This document shows, one piece after another, positions 1 to 7,649 of a stretch of 64,000 nucleotides of DNA. The notes under the pieces were generated by a model. It was not told where the DNA came from. It was given only the letters and a program-made list of their open reading frames with translations, and did no database searches. The position numbers and the translations under genes are program-made. The stretch spans positions 434,001 to 498,000 of the forward strand of contig CAXXKR010000001.1 in NCBI GenBank assembly GCA_963674955.2, written 5' to 3'. This stretch comes from G963674955 sp963674955 (lineage in GTDB: Bacteria; Desulfobacterota; Desulfovibrionia; Desulfovibrionales; Desulfovibrionaceae). Numbering within the stretch: the first letter of the stretch is position 1; the number at the start of each line of letters is the position of its first letter.

Positions 1-382
1 CCACCTTGCGGCTTTGGCCCTGTTCAAAGGTGCGGGTGCGGTCCCTGTTCAGGGAACGGAAGCCAAGCTCCATGCGCCTTACCTGCTCAACGTTGGGCGT
101 GAGCACGCTTTCCACCGGAAACGGAATGTGGTAATGCGGCCCCGGCGGGGTGATGCGGCTGAACTCGCCGAATCTTTTGACGACGCCCACCTCGGCGGGC
201 GCGACAATATAGATGCCGGAGAGCAACCAGATGGCGACGAATACTAGAGCGATTATCTTCCCTCCGGGGATTTTAAGCCCCTTGAGGTTTTTGAGTTTAT
301 CGCTGAAATCGTCGAAACCGGGCGGTGTGGGACCGCCCTGACCTTGCCGTTGTTTTTGTAATTTTTCCCAGTCCCAGTTCAT
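1..382 (-). CDS. hflK: HflK, membrane protease modulator (5' part only)
   Basis: The reverse strand encodes the N-terminal part of an SPFH/band-7 protein. HflK works with HflC at the cytoplasmic membrane as a regulator of the FtsH protease. The product starts MNWDWEKLQKQ and has a short Gly/Pro-rich cytoplasmic stretch. One membrane segment (IIALVFVAIWLLSGIYIV) follows, then the start of the band-7 domain (VGVVKRFGEF, GPHYHIPFPVE), which is the usual HflK order. The ATG at 380-382 is the natural start. The gene runs off the left edge, so hflC cannot be seen. It is divergent from the phosphomannomutase gene. Confidence 0.85.
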   Translation of the reverse strand, partial: MNWDWEKLQKQRQGQGGPTPPGFDDFSDKLKNLKGLKIPGGKIIALVFVAIWLLSGIYIVAPAEVGVVKRFGEFSRITPPGPHYHIPFPVESVLTPNVEQVRRMELGFRSLNRDRTRTFEQGQSRKV

Positions 383-401
383 GTTATGACAGATAAGCAC
401 G

Positions 402-430
402 TTGATATGAAAGGTCAAGGCGGCTAATGT
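402..430 (+). promoter_or_regulatory. candidate sigma-70 promoter for the phosphomannomutase gene
   Basis: TTGATA (402-407) and TAATGT (425-430) are separated by 17 bases in the AT-rich gap between the divergent hflK and phosphomannomutase genes. The -10 match is poor. Called by eye only. Confidence 0.3.
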
Positions 431-468
431 CATATTTAATTTAAATCCAACATGGAATTGTCGTTGAA

Positions 469-1857
469 ATGAAGAAAATCACGCCGGAGACGTTTAGGGA
501 ATACGATATTCGCGGAGTCGTGGACAAGGATTTCGATCCGGAATGGGTCGAGTTGCTGGGCCGGGCCCTGGGTACTTATTTTGTCGGCAAGGGCTGGAAT
601 CGGGCCGTGATAGGCCATGATTGCCGGGCCAGTTCTCCTGAGTACCAGCGCAGGCTGGCCTCGGGGCTGACCCTGTGCGGGGTGGACGTGGTGGTCCTGA
701 ACCAGGTTTCCACGCCCATGTTCTATTATGCGGTTAAAAGCCTGGGCTACAAGGCCGGTGTAATGATCACCGCCAGCCACAACCCGTCCGAGTACAACGG
801 CTTCAAGGTCTGGGGCGGTTCCGGGACCATCTATTCCCGGGAGGTGCACGGGATTTACGAGATCATGGCCGCCGGGGAGTTCGTTTCAGGCCGGGGCATG
901 GTCACGGTGCACGACATCGAATCCGCCTACATGGAAGAGTTGGCCAAACCCATTCCAGGCGCGAAAAGAATCAAGGTAGTTGTGGACGGCGGCAACGGCG
1001 CGGGCGGCGAGATAACGGCCAGGATGCTGGAAATGGCCGGAGCCGAGGTTGTCCGCCTGTACTGCGAGCCTGACGGAAATTTTCCCAACCACCATCCAGA
1101 CCCGGTGGTGGTTGAATATACAGCCGACCTTCGGGCCAGGGTTCTTGAAACCGGAGCCCATGCGGGCCTGGGCCTGGACGGGGACGGCGACCGCATCGGG
1201 GTGGTGAACGAAAAGGGCGAATTGATGTTCGGGGACCAGCTTCTGGCCATCTATTCCCGCGAAATGCTAAAGGAAACGCCGGGCGCCACGGTCATCGGGG
1301 ACGTGAAGTGCAGCCACCTGCTTTTCAAGGATATCGAAGACCATGGCGGCCAGGGAGTGATGTGCATCACCGGCCATTCCCTGATCAAGGCGGAAATGCG
1401 CAAGCGGAACGCGGCCCTGGCCGGGGAGATGAGCGGGCACATGTTTTTCGCGGACCGCTATTACGGATTCGACGACGCCTCATACGCGGCCCTGCGGCTT
1501 CTGGAGATTCTGGCCGCGCATCCGGACAGGCCGCTTTCCGAATACCTTTCGGACTGGCCGCAGACCGTAAACACTCCGGAAATACGTCTGGACTGCCCGG
1601 AAGAGATAAAATTCAAGGTCGTGGAAAGGGCGGTCAGGCATTTCAAGGAACAGGCCGCCGCCGGCGGGTTCGAGGTGCTGGACATCGACGGGGCGCGCCT
1701 CGTGTATCCGGACGGTTGGGGACTGGTCAGGGCCTCAAACACCCAGGGGGCGCTGGTCCTGAGGTTCGAGGCCGAATCGGCCCAACGGCTGGAGGAGATT
1801 CGCAGGGGCATGGAACAGCCTTTGGTGGACTGGATCGGGGAAATGGGTCAAAATTGA
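469..1857 (+). CDS. phosphomannomutase/phosphoglucomutase
   Basis: A 462-residue alpha-D-phosphohexomutase, which interconverts hexose 1- and 6-phosphates to supply sugar nucleotides for surface polysaccharides. It has the phosphoserine loop TASHNP (Ser about 103), the metal-binding loop DGDGDR (about 237-242), a sugar-binding EMSGH motif and a C-terminal phosphate-binding RASNTQ motif. The order and length fit the AlgC/ManB class. Whether it prefers mannose or glucose cannot be told from sequence. The ribosome binding site is weak. A MacA-type gene follows after about 60 bases, so the two may be co-transcribed. Confidence 0.9.
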   Translation: MKKITPETFREYDIRGVVDKDFDPEWVELLGRALGTYFVGKGWNRAVIGHDCRASSPEYQRRLASGLTLCGVDVVVLNQVSTPMFYYAVKSLGYKAGVMITASHNPSEYNGFKVWGGSGTIYSREVHGIYEIMAAGEFVSGRGMVTVHDIESAYMEELAKPIPGAKRIKVVVDGGNGAGGEITARMLEMAGAEVVRLYCEPDGNFPNHHPDPVVVEYTADLRARVLETGAHAGLGLDGDGDRIGVVNEKGELMFGDQLLAIYSREMLKETPGATVIGDVKCSHLLFKDIEDHGGQGVMCITGHSLIKAEMRKRNAALAGEMSGHMFFADRYYGFDDASYAALRLLEILAAHPDRPLSEYLSDWPQTVNTPEIRLDCPEEIKFKVVERAVRHFKEQAAAGGFEVLDIDGARLVYPDGWGLVRASNTQGALVLRFEAESAQRLEEIRRGMEQPLVDWIGEMGQN

Positions 1858-1917
1858 GCAGCGACCGAAAACCGTGCCTGTAAACCGTGTCCGAAAACCG
1901 GAGCTGACCGAGAGAAG

Positions 1918-3009
1918 ATGAAGATTACGCGGAACAAGATAATAGTCGCGGCGGCGGTGCTGCTGGTCGCCCTGGGAGCCTGGTTCTTTTCCGGCTCCGA
2001 GAACGGCGAGATCAAGGTTTTGGAAACAGGCAAGGTGACCAGGGGCAAGGTGCGCAAGGTTCTCGAGGCCACGGGCATAGTCCAGGCCCAGGTGGGCGCT
2101 TCGGTCAAGATCGGGGCCAGGGCCACGGGCTTCTTGTCCAGGGTTCCGGTCAAGGTGGGCGACAAGGTGGCCAAGGGGCAGCTGGTGGCCGAAATCGATG
2201 ACCGCGAGCTTCAGGCCAAGCGGGCCGAGGCCGAGGCCCAACTCAAGCTGGCCCAGGCCAAATATCGGTTGGCCTCCAAGAACTTGCCGCGCAGACAGAA
2301 ATTGGTCCAACAGAACCTCGATTCCCAGAGCACCCTGGACGAGGCCGTGCAGGAATCCCAGGTGGCCAGATGGCAGGTGGAAGCGGCCAGGGCCTCTCTG
2401 GAAACATTGGACATACAGATTTCCTACACCAAGATATACAGTCCCATCGACGGCGTGGTCAGCCAGGTGGCCGCCCAGGAGGGCGAGACCGTGGTGGCCG
2501 GGCTGCAGGTGGCCAACCTGATCACGGTCCTGGATCAGAGCCGCCTGGAAATGTGGATATACGTGGACGAAACCGACGTGGGCCGCACAAAGGAGGGCCA
2601 GGAGGTGGAGTTTCGCGTGGACGCCTACCCGGACAGGGTCTTCAAGGGTCGGGTGGACCGCGTCTATCCGGAGCCGGAAGTGCGGGACAATATTGTATAC
2701 TATCAGGCCCTGGTGCGCCTGGACAAGGATCAGGCCGAACCGCTCAGGCCGGAGATGACCACCCAGTGCCGCATTGTTGTCGAGAGCAAGGACGATGTTC
2801 TTCTGGTGCCCAACACGGCCCTGAAATGGGTCAAGGGGCGGCAGGTGGTCTATGTTGCGGACGAGGCCGGCAAAACCGTGGAGGTGGAGCCTGAGCTGGG
2901 CCTTGAGGGCCTTGAGGAATCCGAGGTTGTCTCGGGCCTTTCCGAGGGCCAGACCGTGGCCACCCAGCTGGTCTTGCCGGGCAAGGCCCTGGGCCAGAAG
3001 GGAATATAG
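1918..3009 (+). CDS. MacA-type periplasmic adaptor (HlyD family)
   Basis: This 363-residue membrane fusion protein would link an inner-membrane ABC exporter to an outer-membrane channel. Residues about 8-24 form a membrane anchor (IIVAAAVLLVALGAWFF). A lipoyl/barrel-sandwich half (VKVGDKVAKGQLVAEID) follows, then a coiled-coil hairpin rich in Glu, Ala and Gln, the second lipoyl half (YSPIDGVVSQVAAQEGE) and beta-barrel domains. The start follows a GAGAGAAG ribosome binding site. Downstream are a sulfotransferase gene, an ABC ATPase and a MacB/FtsX permease, all on the same strand with short gaps. Substrate unknown. Confidence 0.85.
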   Translation: MKITRNKIIVAAAVLLVALGAWFFSGSENGEIKVLETGKVTRGKVRKVLEATGIVQAQVGASVKIGARATGFLSRVPVKVGDKVAKGQLVAEIDDRELQAKRAEAEAQLKLAQAKYRLASKNLPRRQKLVQQNLDSQSTLDEAVQESQVARWQVEAARASLETLDIQISYTKIYSPIDGVVSQVAAQEGETVVAGLQVANLITVLDQSRLEMWIYVDETDVGRTKEGQEVEFRVDAYPDRVFKGRVDRVYPEPEVRDNIVYYQALVRLDKDQAEPLRPEMTTQCRIVVESKDDVLLVPNTALKWVKGRQVVYVADEAGKTVEVEPELGLEGLEESEVVSGLSEGQTVATQLVLPGKALGQKGI

Positions 3010-3025
3010 CCGCCGGAGCCTGACA

Positions 3026-3838
3026 ATGGACGAGATGTACAAGAACCGCGGTAGGCTTTCAGCGGAGATTCTCGGCGCGGCCCGCAGTGAGAGCGCCCCC
3101 CTGTCCGCCGACAGAAGCGCGATATTTCTGGCCTGCATGCCCAAGACCGCCTCGACCTTCGCGGTCAAGGCCCTGAGACGGGCCACGGGCTTTGAGGCCG
3201 TCAACCTGGTGGACGTGTTCCGGGACAACGAACAGAATCTTTACCTGCCAAAGCTCATCGACACCTGCGCCACGGACATTGTCCTGCACCAGCACTGCAA
3301 GGCCACCAACCGCAACCTTGAACTCATGGTCCAGTACAACATCCGGCCAGTGATACTGGTGCGCGACCTCCTGGATGTCCTGGTCAGCCTTTACGACCAT
3401 TTTCACAATGAAAGCCCCATCTCGCCCTTTGCCTTCGCCTATGACGGCTTTTTCGACCTGGACGAGGAGGGGCGGAAATGGCTCTTGGTGCGCATGGCCG
3501 CGCCCTGGCTGGTCCAGTTCCATGCCTCCTGGTACACCTGCTCGGCCCTGAAAAAGCAGATCAACACCTTCTGGGTGGGCTATGCCGATTTCATGGCCGA
3601 CAAGGGCGGAACCCTTGGGCGCATTCTTGAATACTACGGTCTTGAACCGGATCGGGCCGCATTGGACAAGGCCCTGGAGGAAACCTCCTCGGACAGGACC
3701 GGCACCCGTTTCAACGTGGGCAGGCAGGGTCGGGGCATGGAATTTTTCAGCCCGGAACAGAAAGAGTGCGTGGCCGCTCTTCTGGAATGCTATCCGGAGG
3801 TTGATTTTTCGCTGGTGAACAAGGGGTTGGCGTCATGA
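3026..3838 (+). CDS. sulfotransferase family protein
   Basis: A 270-residue protein with signs of a PAPS-dependent sulfotransferase. Near the N-terminus, PKTASTF resembles the 5'-phosphosulfate-binding loop (consensus PKSGTTW), and RDLLDVLVSLYDH resembles the 3'-phosphate-binding motif (consensus RDPRDVLVSYY). The acceptor cannot be predicted. The ATG at 3026 lies 16 bases after the adaptor stop, and the stop overlaps the ABC ATPase start (ATGA at 3835-3838). It is therefore translationally coupled to the exporter, which suggests it modifies the exported compound or a cell-envelope product. The fit to the family is moderate; the active-site base was not identified. Confidence 0.7.
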   Translation: MDEMYKNRGRLSAEILGAARSESAPLSADRSAIFLACMPKTASTFAVKALRRATGFEAVNLVDVFRDNEQNLYLPKLIDTCATDIVLHQHCKATNRNLELMVQYNIRPVILVRDLLDVLVSLYDHFHNESPISPFAFAYDGFFDLDEEGRKWLLVRMAAPWLVQFHASWYTCSALKKQINTFWVGYADFMADKGGTLGRILEYYGLEPDRAALDKALEETSSDRTGTRFNVGRQGRGMEFFSPEQKECVAALLECYPEVDFSLVNKGLAS

Positions 3839-4515
3839 GCGAGTCCATCATCACCCTGAAGGGCGTGGGCAAGACCTTTGCCCAGGGCGAGGGCGAGGCC
3901 GGGGTGGAGGTCCTCAGGGACATAGACCTGGAAGTCGCTTCCGGTGAATTCATCGCCCTGCAGGGCACTTCCGGTTCGGGCAAGTCCACTCTTCTGCATC
4001 TCATCGGCCTCTTGGACCGGCCAACGGCGGGCAGCTATGAATTTCAGGGGCGCGACACCGCATCCCTGGACGACGACGCCCTGAGCGCTCTCAGAAACCA
4101 GAGCCTGGGCTTCATTTTTCAGAGCTTCTACCTCATCCCCTACGCCACGGCCCTTGAAAACGTGCTGCTGCCGGGCATGTATTCCCAACAGCCCCAGGCC
4201 GAACTCCGGTCAAGGGCGGAAGAGCTTCTGGACAGGGTGGGGCTGGGCGACCGCATGAGTTTCAGGCCCTCCAAGCTCTCCGGCGGCCAGCAGCAGAGGG
4301 TGGCCATGGCCCGCTCCCTGCTCAACGAGCCTGCCGTGATCCTGGCGGACGAGCCCACGGGCCAGCTTGACTCGACCACCAGTGCGGAAATCATGGCCCT
4401 GTTCAGGTCCGTGAACGACACGGGCAAGACCATCATCCTGGTCACCCACGACATGCAGGTGGCGGCCTCGGCCCGGCGGATCATCAACCTGACCGACGGG
4501 CGGATAAGCGGCTAG
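3835..4515 (+). CDS. ABC transporter ATP-binding protein (MacB/LolD type)
   Basis: A 226-residue nucleotide-binding subunit. It has Walker A GTSGSGKST (residues 44-52), a Q-loop (FIFQSFYLIP), signature LSGGQQQRVAMAR, Walker B VILADEPTGQLD and the switch histidine (VTHDM). The long Q-loop insertion and signature sequence are typical of the MacB/LolD/FtsE group, which powers extrusion from the membrane or periplasm instead of import. The start overlaps the sulfotransferase stop by four bases. The permease gene begins 18 bases after its stop. Confidence 0.92.
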   Translation: MSESIITLKGVGKTFAQGEGEAGVEVLRDIDLEVASGEFIALQGTSGSGKSTLLHLIGLLDRPTAGSYEFQGRDTASLDDDALSALRNQSLGFIFQSFYLIPYATALENVLLPGMYSQQPQAELRSRAEELLDRVGLGDRMSFRPSKLSGGQQQRVAMARSLLNEPAVILADEPTGQLDSTTSAEIMALFRSVNDTGKTIILVTHDMQVAASARRIINLTDGRISG

Positions 4516-4533
4516 GCCGCAGGAGCCTCGGCC

Positions 4534-5769
4534 ATGGAATTCTTGAGGTTGTTCCCCAGAATCTACGCCATGTCTCTGGCGGCCCTGTGGGCCTACAAGA
4601 TCCGCTCCCTGTTCGTGATCCTCGGCGTGGCCTTCGGCATCGCCTCCCTGACCCTGATCGTAACGGCCGTGGACGGGGCCAACCGCATGGCCAACCAGAT
4701 GGTGGAGATGTTCGGGCCGGATGCGGTGCTGGTCTTCGGCGGCAATTTCAAGAAGCGGGCCGTGGGCATGCGCACCCTGACCCTTACCTGGGAGGACGCG
4801 GAGCGCATCAGGCAGTCCCTGCCCGGCGCGTATCTCGTGGTGCCCATGCGCGCCAAGGGCGACATCACCGTGAAATACGGAAACAAGAATTATTTCGGGA
4901 CCTATGCCGTGGGCGCGACCCAGAACTACGCCTCGGCCTGGAACTGGTCCCTGACCGAGGGAAGGGATATATCAAAAGAGGACGTGGAGCACGCGGCCAA
5001 GATCTGTCTCATCGGGAACAAGCCCGCCGTGGAACTGTTCGGCGAGGCATCGCCCGTGGGCAAGGTCATCTTCGTCCAGAACATTCCGATGCAGGTGGTG
5101 GGCAGGTTGGAGGAGCGGGGCATGTCAACGGGCGGCGGCTCGGACATGGACAACCGCATCATCATGCCCCTGACCACCCTGACCAACCGCATGAACCTGG
5201 ACCGCAAGTATTTCCGCGCCCTGCGCATCAAGTTCTACGAGCCGCAGCACATGGCCGCCCACGTGGAGAACCTGCGCTCCTTTCTCAGGAAGCAGCATGA
5301 TTTGCGGCTTGAAGAGGATGACGACTTCACCATCCTCACGGCTGACGAGGTGCTCAAGTTTCTGGCCATGTTCAAGGGCGGACTGGTGGTCTTTCTCGGC
5401 GTGACCGCAGCCATCGCCATGCTGGTGGGCGGGTTCGTCCTGGCCAACCTCTTCACCATCAGCGTGAGCGAGCGCAGCGAAGAGATCGGCCTGAAAAAGG
5501 CCATGGGCGCCACCGGCTCGGCCATAATGATCCAGTTTCTGGTGGAGGCGGTCCTGCTGACCATAATCGGCGGCCTGCTGGGGCTGTTTCTCGGATTGGC
5601 CCTGGGCCAGTTGCTGACCAACCTTGGCATTCTGACCATCAGCTTTTCATGGAAGGTTTTCGGTCTTTCCCTTTGCGGCTCCCTGGCCGTGGGGCTGATC
5701 TTCGGCCTCAAGCCCGCCCGCCAAGCCGCGTCCCTTGACCCCATCACCGCTCTTAGGGGCGGGGAATAG
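4534..5769 (+). CDS. ABC transporter permease, MacB/FtsX family
   Basis: A 411-residue permease with the MacB topology. There is one N-terminal membrane helix (residues about 23-43), a large periplasmic MacB-PCD domain, and three C-terminal helices ending in the family's PARQAASLDPITAL motif. The ATPase is a separate protein, unlike in classical MacB. With the adaptor at 1918 and ATPase at 3835 it forms a tripartite exporter; the outer-membrane channel is not in the window. The 3' end of this gene is repeated about 1.34 kb downstream, on the far side of an AAA ATPase gene (see the repeats at 5717 and 7058). Confidence 0.9.
   Translation: MEFLRLFPRIYAMSLAALWAYKIRSLFVILGVAFGIASLTLIVTAVDGANRMANQMVEMFGPDAVLVFGGNFKKRAVGMRTLTLTWEDAERIRQSLPGAYLVVPMRAKGDITVKYGNKNYFGTYAVGATQNYASAWNWSLTEGRDISKEDVEHAAKICLIGNKPAVELFGEASPVGKVIFVQNIPMQVVGRLEERGMSTGGGSDMDNRIIMPLTTLTNRMNLDRKYFRALRIKFYEPQHMAAHVENLRSFLRKQHDLRLEEDDDFTILTADEVLKFLAMFKGGLVVFLGVTAAIAMLVGGFVLANLFTISVSERSEEIGLKKAMGATGSAIMIQFLVEAVLLTIIGGLLGLFLGLALGQLLTNLGILTISFSWKVFGLSLCGSLAVGLIFGLKPARQAASLDPITALRGGE
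5717..5742 (+). repeat. direct repeat, left copy (3' end of the permease gene)
   Basis: These 26 bases are part of the permease coding sequence for ARQAASLDP. They match 7058-7083 at 24 of 26 positions, with an identical 18-base core at 5725-5742 and 7066-7083. The two copies frame the AAA ATPase gene in an arrangement that resembles an integration footprint at a gene's 3' end. Confidence 0.85.
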
Positions 5770-5794
5770 GGGCGGTCGGCGCATGGCCTTGGGT

Positions 5795-5859
5795 GTTTAT
5801 AAGAAATTATTCGACAGTATAAGGTCTGAAGCGTATATTTTGTTATAAACGATTATAAA
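5795..5859 (+). promoter_or_regulatory. inverted and tandem TTATAAA motifs, candidate operator of the AAA gene
   Basis: GTTTATAA (5795-5802) and TTATAAAC (5843-5850) are perfect inverted copies that bracket the predicted promoter. A further TTATAAA at 5853-5859 lies exactly 10 bases after the one at 5843, one helical turn. The arrangement looks like binding sites for a repressor or for the encoded ATPase. Inference from symmetry only. Confidence 0.4.
5811..5839 (+). promoter_or_regulatory. candidate sigma-70 promoter of the AAA ATPase gene
   Basis: TCGACA (5811-5816) and TATATT (5834-5839) each match the consensus at five of six positions, with a 17-base spacer. The pair lies 30 bases upstream of the AAA gene start at 5869, so this gene probably has its own transcript apart from the exporter operon. 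Confidence 0.5.
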
Positions 5860-5868
5860 GGTGGCTTC

Positions 5869-7053
5869 ATGGACAAAATCAAGAATCCATTCTCACCCGG
5901 TGCAGGTTCACCCCCGCCTGAGTTGGCAGGGCGTGACACTATTCTTGAACAGGCTCGCGTCCTGTTTGGACGGGTAAGGGAAAAACGCCCGGAGAAAAGC
6001 ATTTTGATGACCGGGTTGCGTGGCGTAGGAAAGACCGTGCTTCTCAATGAAATGGAGCGTATGGCCGAAAGTGACAGGTATCATACCATTCTCATTGAGG
6101 CGCTTGAAACCAAACCGCTCGCCCTTCTTCTGGTCCCCCAACTGCGTCGTCTGCTTTACAAGTTGGACAGGATTGCTGGTGCCGGTGACAAGGTGCGACG
6201 CGGGATTGCGGTTTTAAAAAGTTTTATCAACGGACTTAAAATGAGTATTGGCGACGTTGATTTCGGGTTGGATGTCGACCCGGAGCACGGTGCCGCCGAC
6301 GAAGGTGATTTGGAGATCGACCTTCCGAATTTGTTTGTCGCAGTGGCGGAAGCGGCCGAGGAACGCGGCACTTCCGTGGCTATTTTGATTGATGAAATTC
6401 AATATGTTGACAAGCCCGAGCTTAGTGCCTTGATTATGGCCATGCACAGGATGCAGCAACGTCAGTTACCTCTTGTGCTTGTTGGTGCCGGACTACCCAT
6501 TTTGCCGGGGTTGGCAGGGGAATCAAAATCTTACGCCGAGCGATTGTTCAACTTTCCGGACATCGGTCCTCTGTCTGAGGCCGAATCCATTAAGGCCATT
6601 CGGGAGCCGATTGAAGCTGCCGGCGAGTTCATTGAGGACAAGGCGCTTCTTGGTATTTTTAGTTTGACGCAAGGGTATCCTTATTTCCTTCAGGAATGGG
6701 GTTATCAGACATGGAATCATGCCGAAGCATCACCGATTTCCGTTCAAATTATTCAAGAAACATCCGAGTTCGTTGAGAGACGCCTTGATGAAAATTTTTT
6801 CAGGGTTCGATTTGACCGCCTTACTCCCAAAGAGAAAACCTGTTTGCGGGCCATGGCTCATCTCGGAAGCGGGCCATGCAAAACAGCAGACATTGCTGAA
6901 ACCCTCAAAATGCCGATGAGCAAACTTAGTCCGGTACGGGCCAATCTTATCAAGAAGGGAATGATTTTCAGCCCGTCTCATGGCAATATGGCTTTTACCG
7001 TACCTCTTTTTGGCGACTTCATGCGGCGGGCCATGCCGGAGTTCCCAGAATAA
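5869..7053 (+). CDS. AAA ATPase with C-terminal winged helix, mobile orphan
   Basis: A 394-residue P-loop ATPase with Walker A GLRGVGKT (residues 49-56) and Walker B ILIDEIQ (172-178). The C-terminal part has helix-turn-helix character (TADIAETLKMPMSKLSPVRANLIKKGMI). The architecture resembles ORC/Cdc6-like or STAND-type ATPases, and similar proteins with an N-terminal NPFSPGAGSPPPELAGR-like start occur as orphans in many bacteria. No function is established. Codon use is visibly more AT-rich than in its neighbours. The gene sits between two copies of the permease 3' end and has its own promoter-like sequence, all pointing to horizontal acquisition. A defence or stress role is possible but not shown. 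Confidence 0.8.
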   Translation: MDKIKNPFSPGAGSPPPELAGRDTILEQARVLFGRVREKRPEKSILMTGLRGVGKTVLLNEMERMAESDRYHTILIEALETKPLALLLVPQLRRLLYKLDRIAGAGDKVRRGIAVLKSFINGLKMSIGDVDFGLDVDPEHGAADEGDLEIDLPNLFVAVAEAAEERGTSVAILIDEIQYVDKPELSALIMAMHRMQQRQLPLVLVGAGLPILPGLAGESKSYAERLFNFPDIGPLSEAESIKAIREPIEAAGEFIEDKALLGIFSLTQGYPYFLQEWGYQTWNHAEASPISVQIIQETSEFVERRLDENFFRVRFDRLTPKEKTCLRAMAHLGSGPCKTADIAETLKMPMSKLSPVRANLIKKGMIFSPSHGNMAFTVPLFGDFMRRAMPEFPE

Positions 7054-7057
7054 TGGA

Positions 7058-7083
7058 CCCGGCAGGCCGCGTCCCTTGACCCC
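7058..7083 (+). repeat. direct repeat, right copy (downstream of the AAA gene)
   Basis: This copy starts four bases after the AAA gene stop codon. It matches the permease 3' end (5717-5742) at 24 of 26 positions. In the matching frame it continues to a stop codon as RQAASLDPFSPSQK, so the resemblance to the permease C-terminus is lost after LDP. It may be the displaced original end of the permease gene or an attachment-site copy. Confidence 0.85.
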
Positions 7084-7113
7084 TTCTCGCCATCCCAAAA
7101 ATAGAACTCAGCC

Positions 7114-7142
7114 TTGATTTGAATCCGGTTTTTGTTTATAAA
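7114..7142 (+). promoter_or_regulatory. candidate sigma-70 promoter of umuDC
   Basis: TTGATT (7114-7119) and TATAAA (7137-7142) are separated by 17 bases, 46 bases upstream of umuD. The SOS-like palindrome at 7155-7172 would cover the early transcribed region. Confidence 0.5.
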
Positions 7143-7154
7143 AAGTTGATGTAC

Positions 7155-7172
7155 TGTTTACTTTCATAAACA
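7155..7172 (+). promoter_or_regulatory. SOS-like palindromic operator upstream of umuDC
   Basis: TGTTTA, six bases, then TAAACA form a perfect 6+6 palindrome just downstream of the -10 box and 16 bases before the umuD start. A further TGTTTAT at 7133-7139 overlaps the -10. umuDC is commonly LexA-controlled, so this is a reasonable LexA-box candidate. The local LexA consensus is not known to me. Confidence 0.5.
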
Positions 7173-7187
7173 CAAGAAGGGGTTTTC

Positions 7188-7646
7188 ATGATTCCCGGGA
7201 TTACCTGCGCGGGCGATTCCTGCGCCCTGCTGGCCGCGTTCATCGGGGCGGATCGACGCCCAATGGAGTTGCCCCTTTCCGGGGCTTTGGCCTCGGCCGG
7301 TTTTCCGTCTCCGGCCGACGACTACATGGACAGGAAACTCGACCTGAACGAGCATCTGGTGGACAACCCGGAGGCCACCTATTTCATGCGCGTGTCCGGC
7401 GATTCCATGCTCGGCGCGGGCATTCATCACGGGGACATTCTCGTGGTCGATCGTTCCGTGCGGCCGGGCCACCGCTCCGTGGTGGTGGCGGTGGTGGACG
7501 GCGGATTCACGGTCAAACGGCTGCTTTTCAGGGAGGCCGGGCCGGTGCTTGTGCCCGAGAATCCGGACTACGAGCCGGTGCCGTTGACCGAGGGACTGGA
7601 GTTCGAGGTCTGGGGCGTGGTGCGCCACGTGCTGCACAGGGTCTGA
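7188..7646 (+). CDS. umuD: UmuD-like S24 self-cleaving peptidase, DNA polymerase V subunit
   Basis: A 152-residue LexA/UmuD-family protein. After RecA-stimulated self-cleavage, UmuD' joins UmuC to form translesion polymerase V. The cleavage region reads ASAGFPSPADDY (Ala-Gly bond, Cys-Gly in E. coli). The catalytic serine is in RVSGDSM and the lysine in GFTVKRL. Length is close to E. coli UmuD (139). It starts with ATG after AGAAGGGG and is followed three bases later by umuC. Confidence 0.9.
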   Translation: MIPGITCAGDSCALLAAFIGADRRPMELPLSGALASAGFPSPADDYMDRKLDLNEHLVDNPEATYFMRVSGDSMLGAGIHHGDILVVDRSVRPGHRSVVVAVVDGGFTVKRLLFREAGPVLVPENPDYEPVPLTEGLEFEVWGVVRHVLHRV

Positions 7647-7649
7647 GCC

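Noticed and set aside
452..472. Seven-codon open frame (MELSLK) that overlaps the phosphomannomutase start by four bases
   Set aside because: It has no ribosome binding site and could easily arise by chance; no evidence for a leader peptide.
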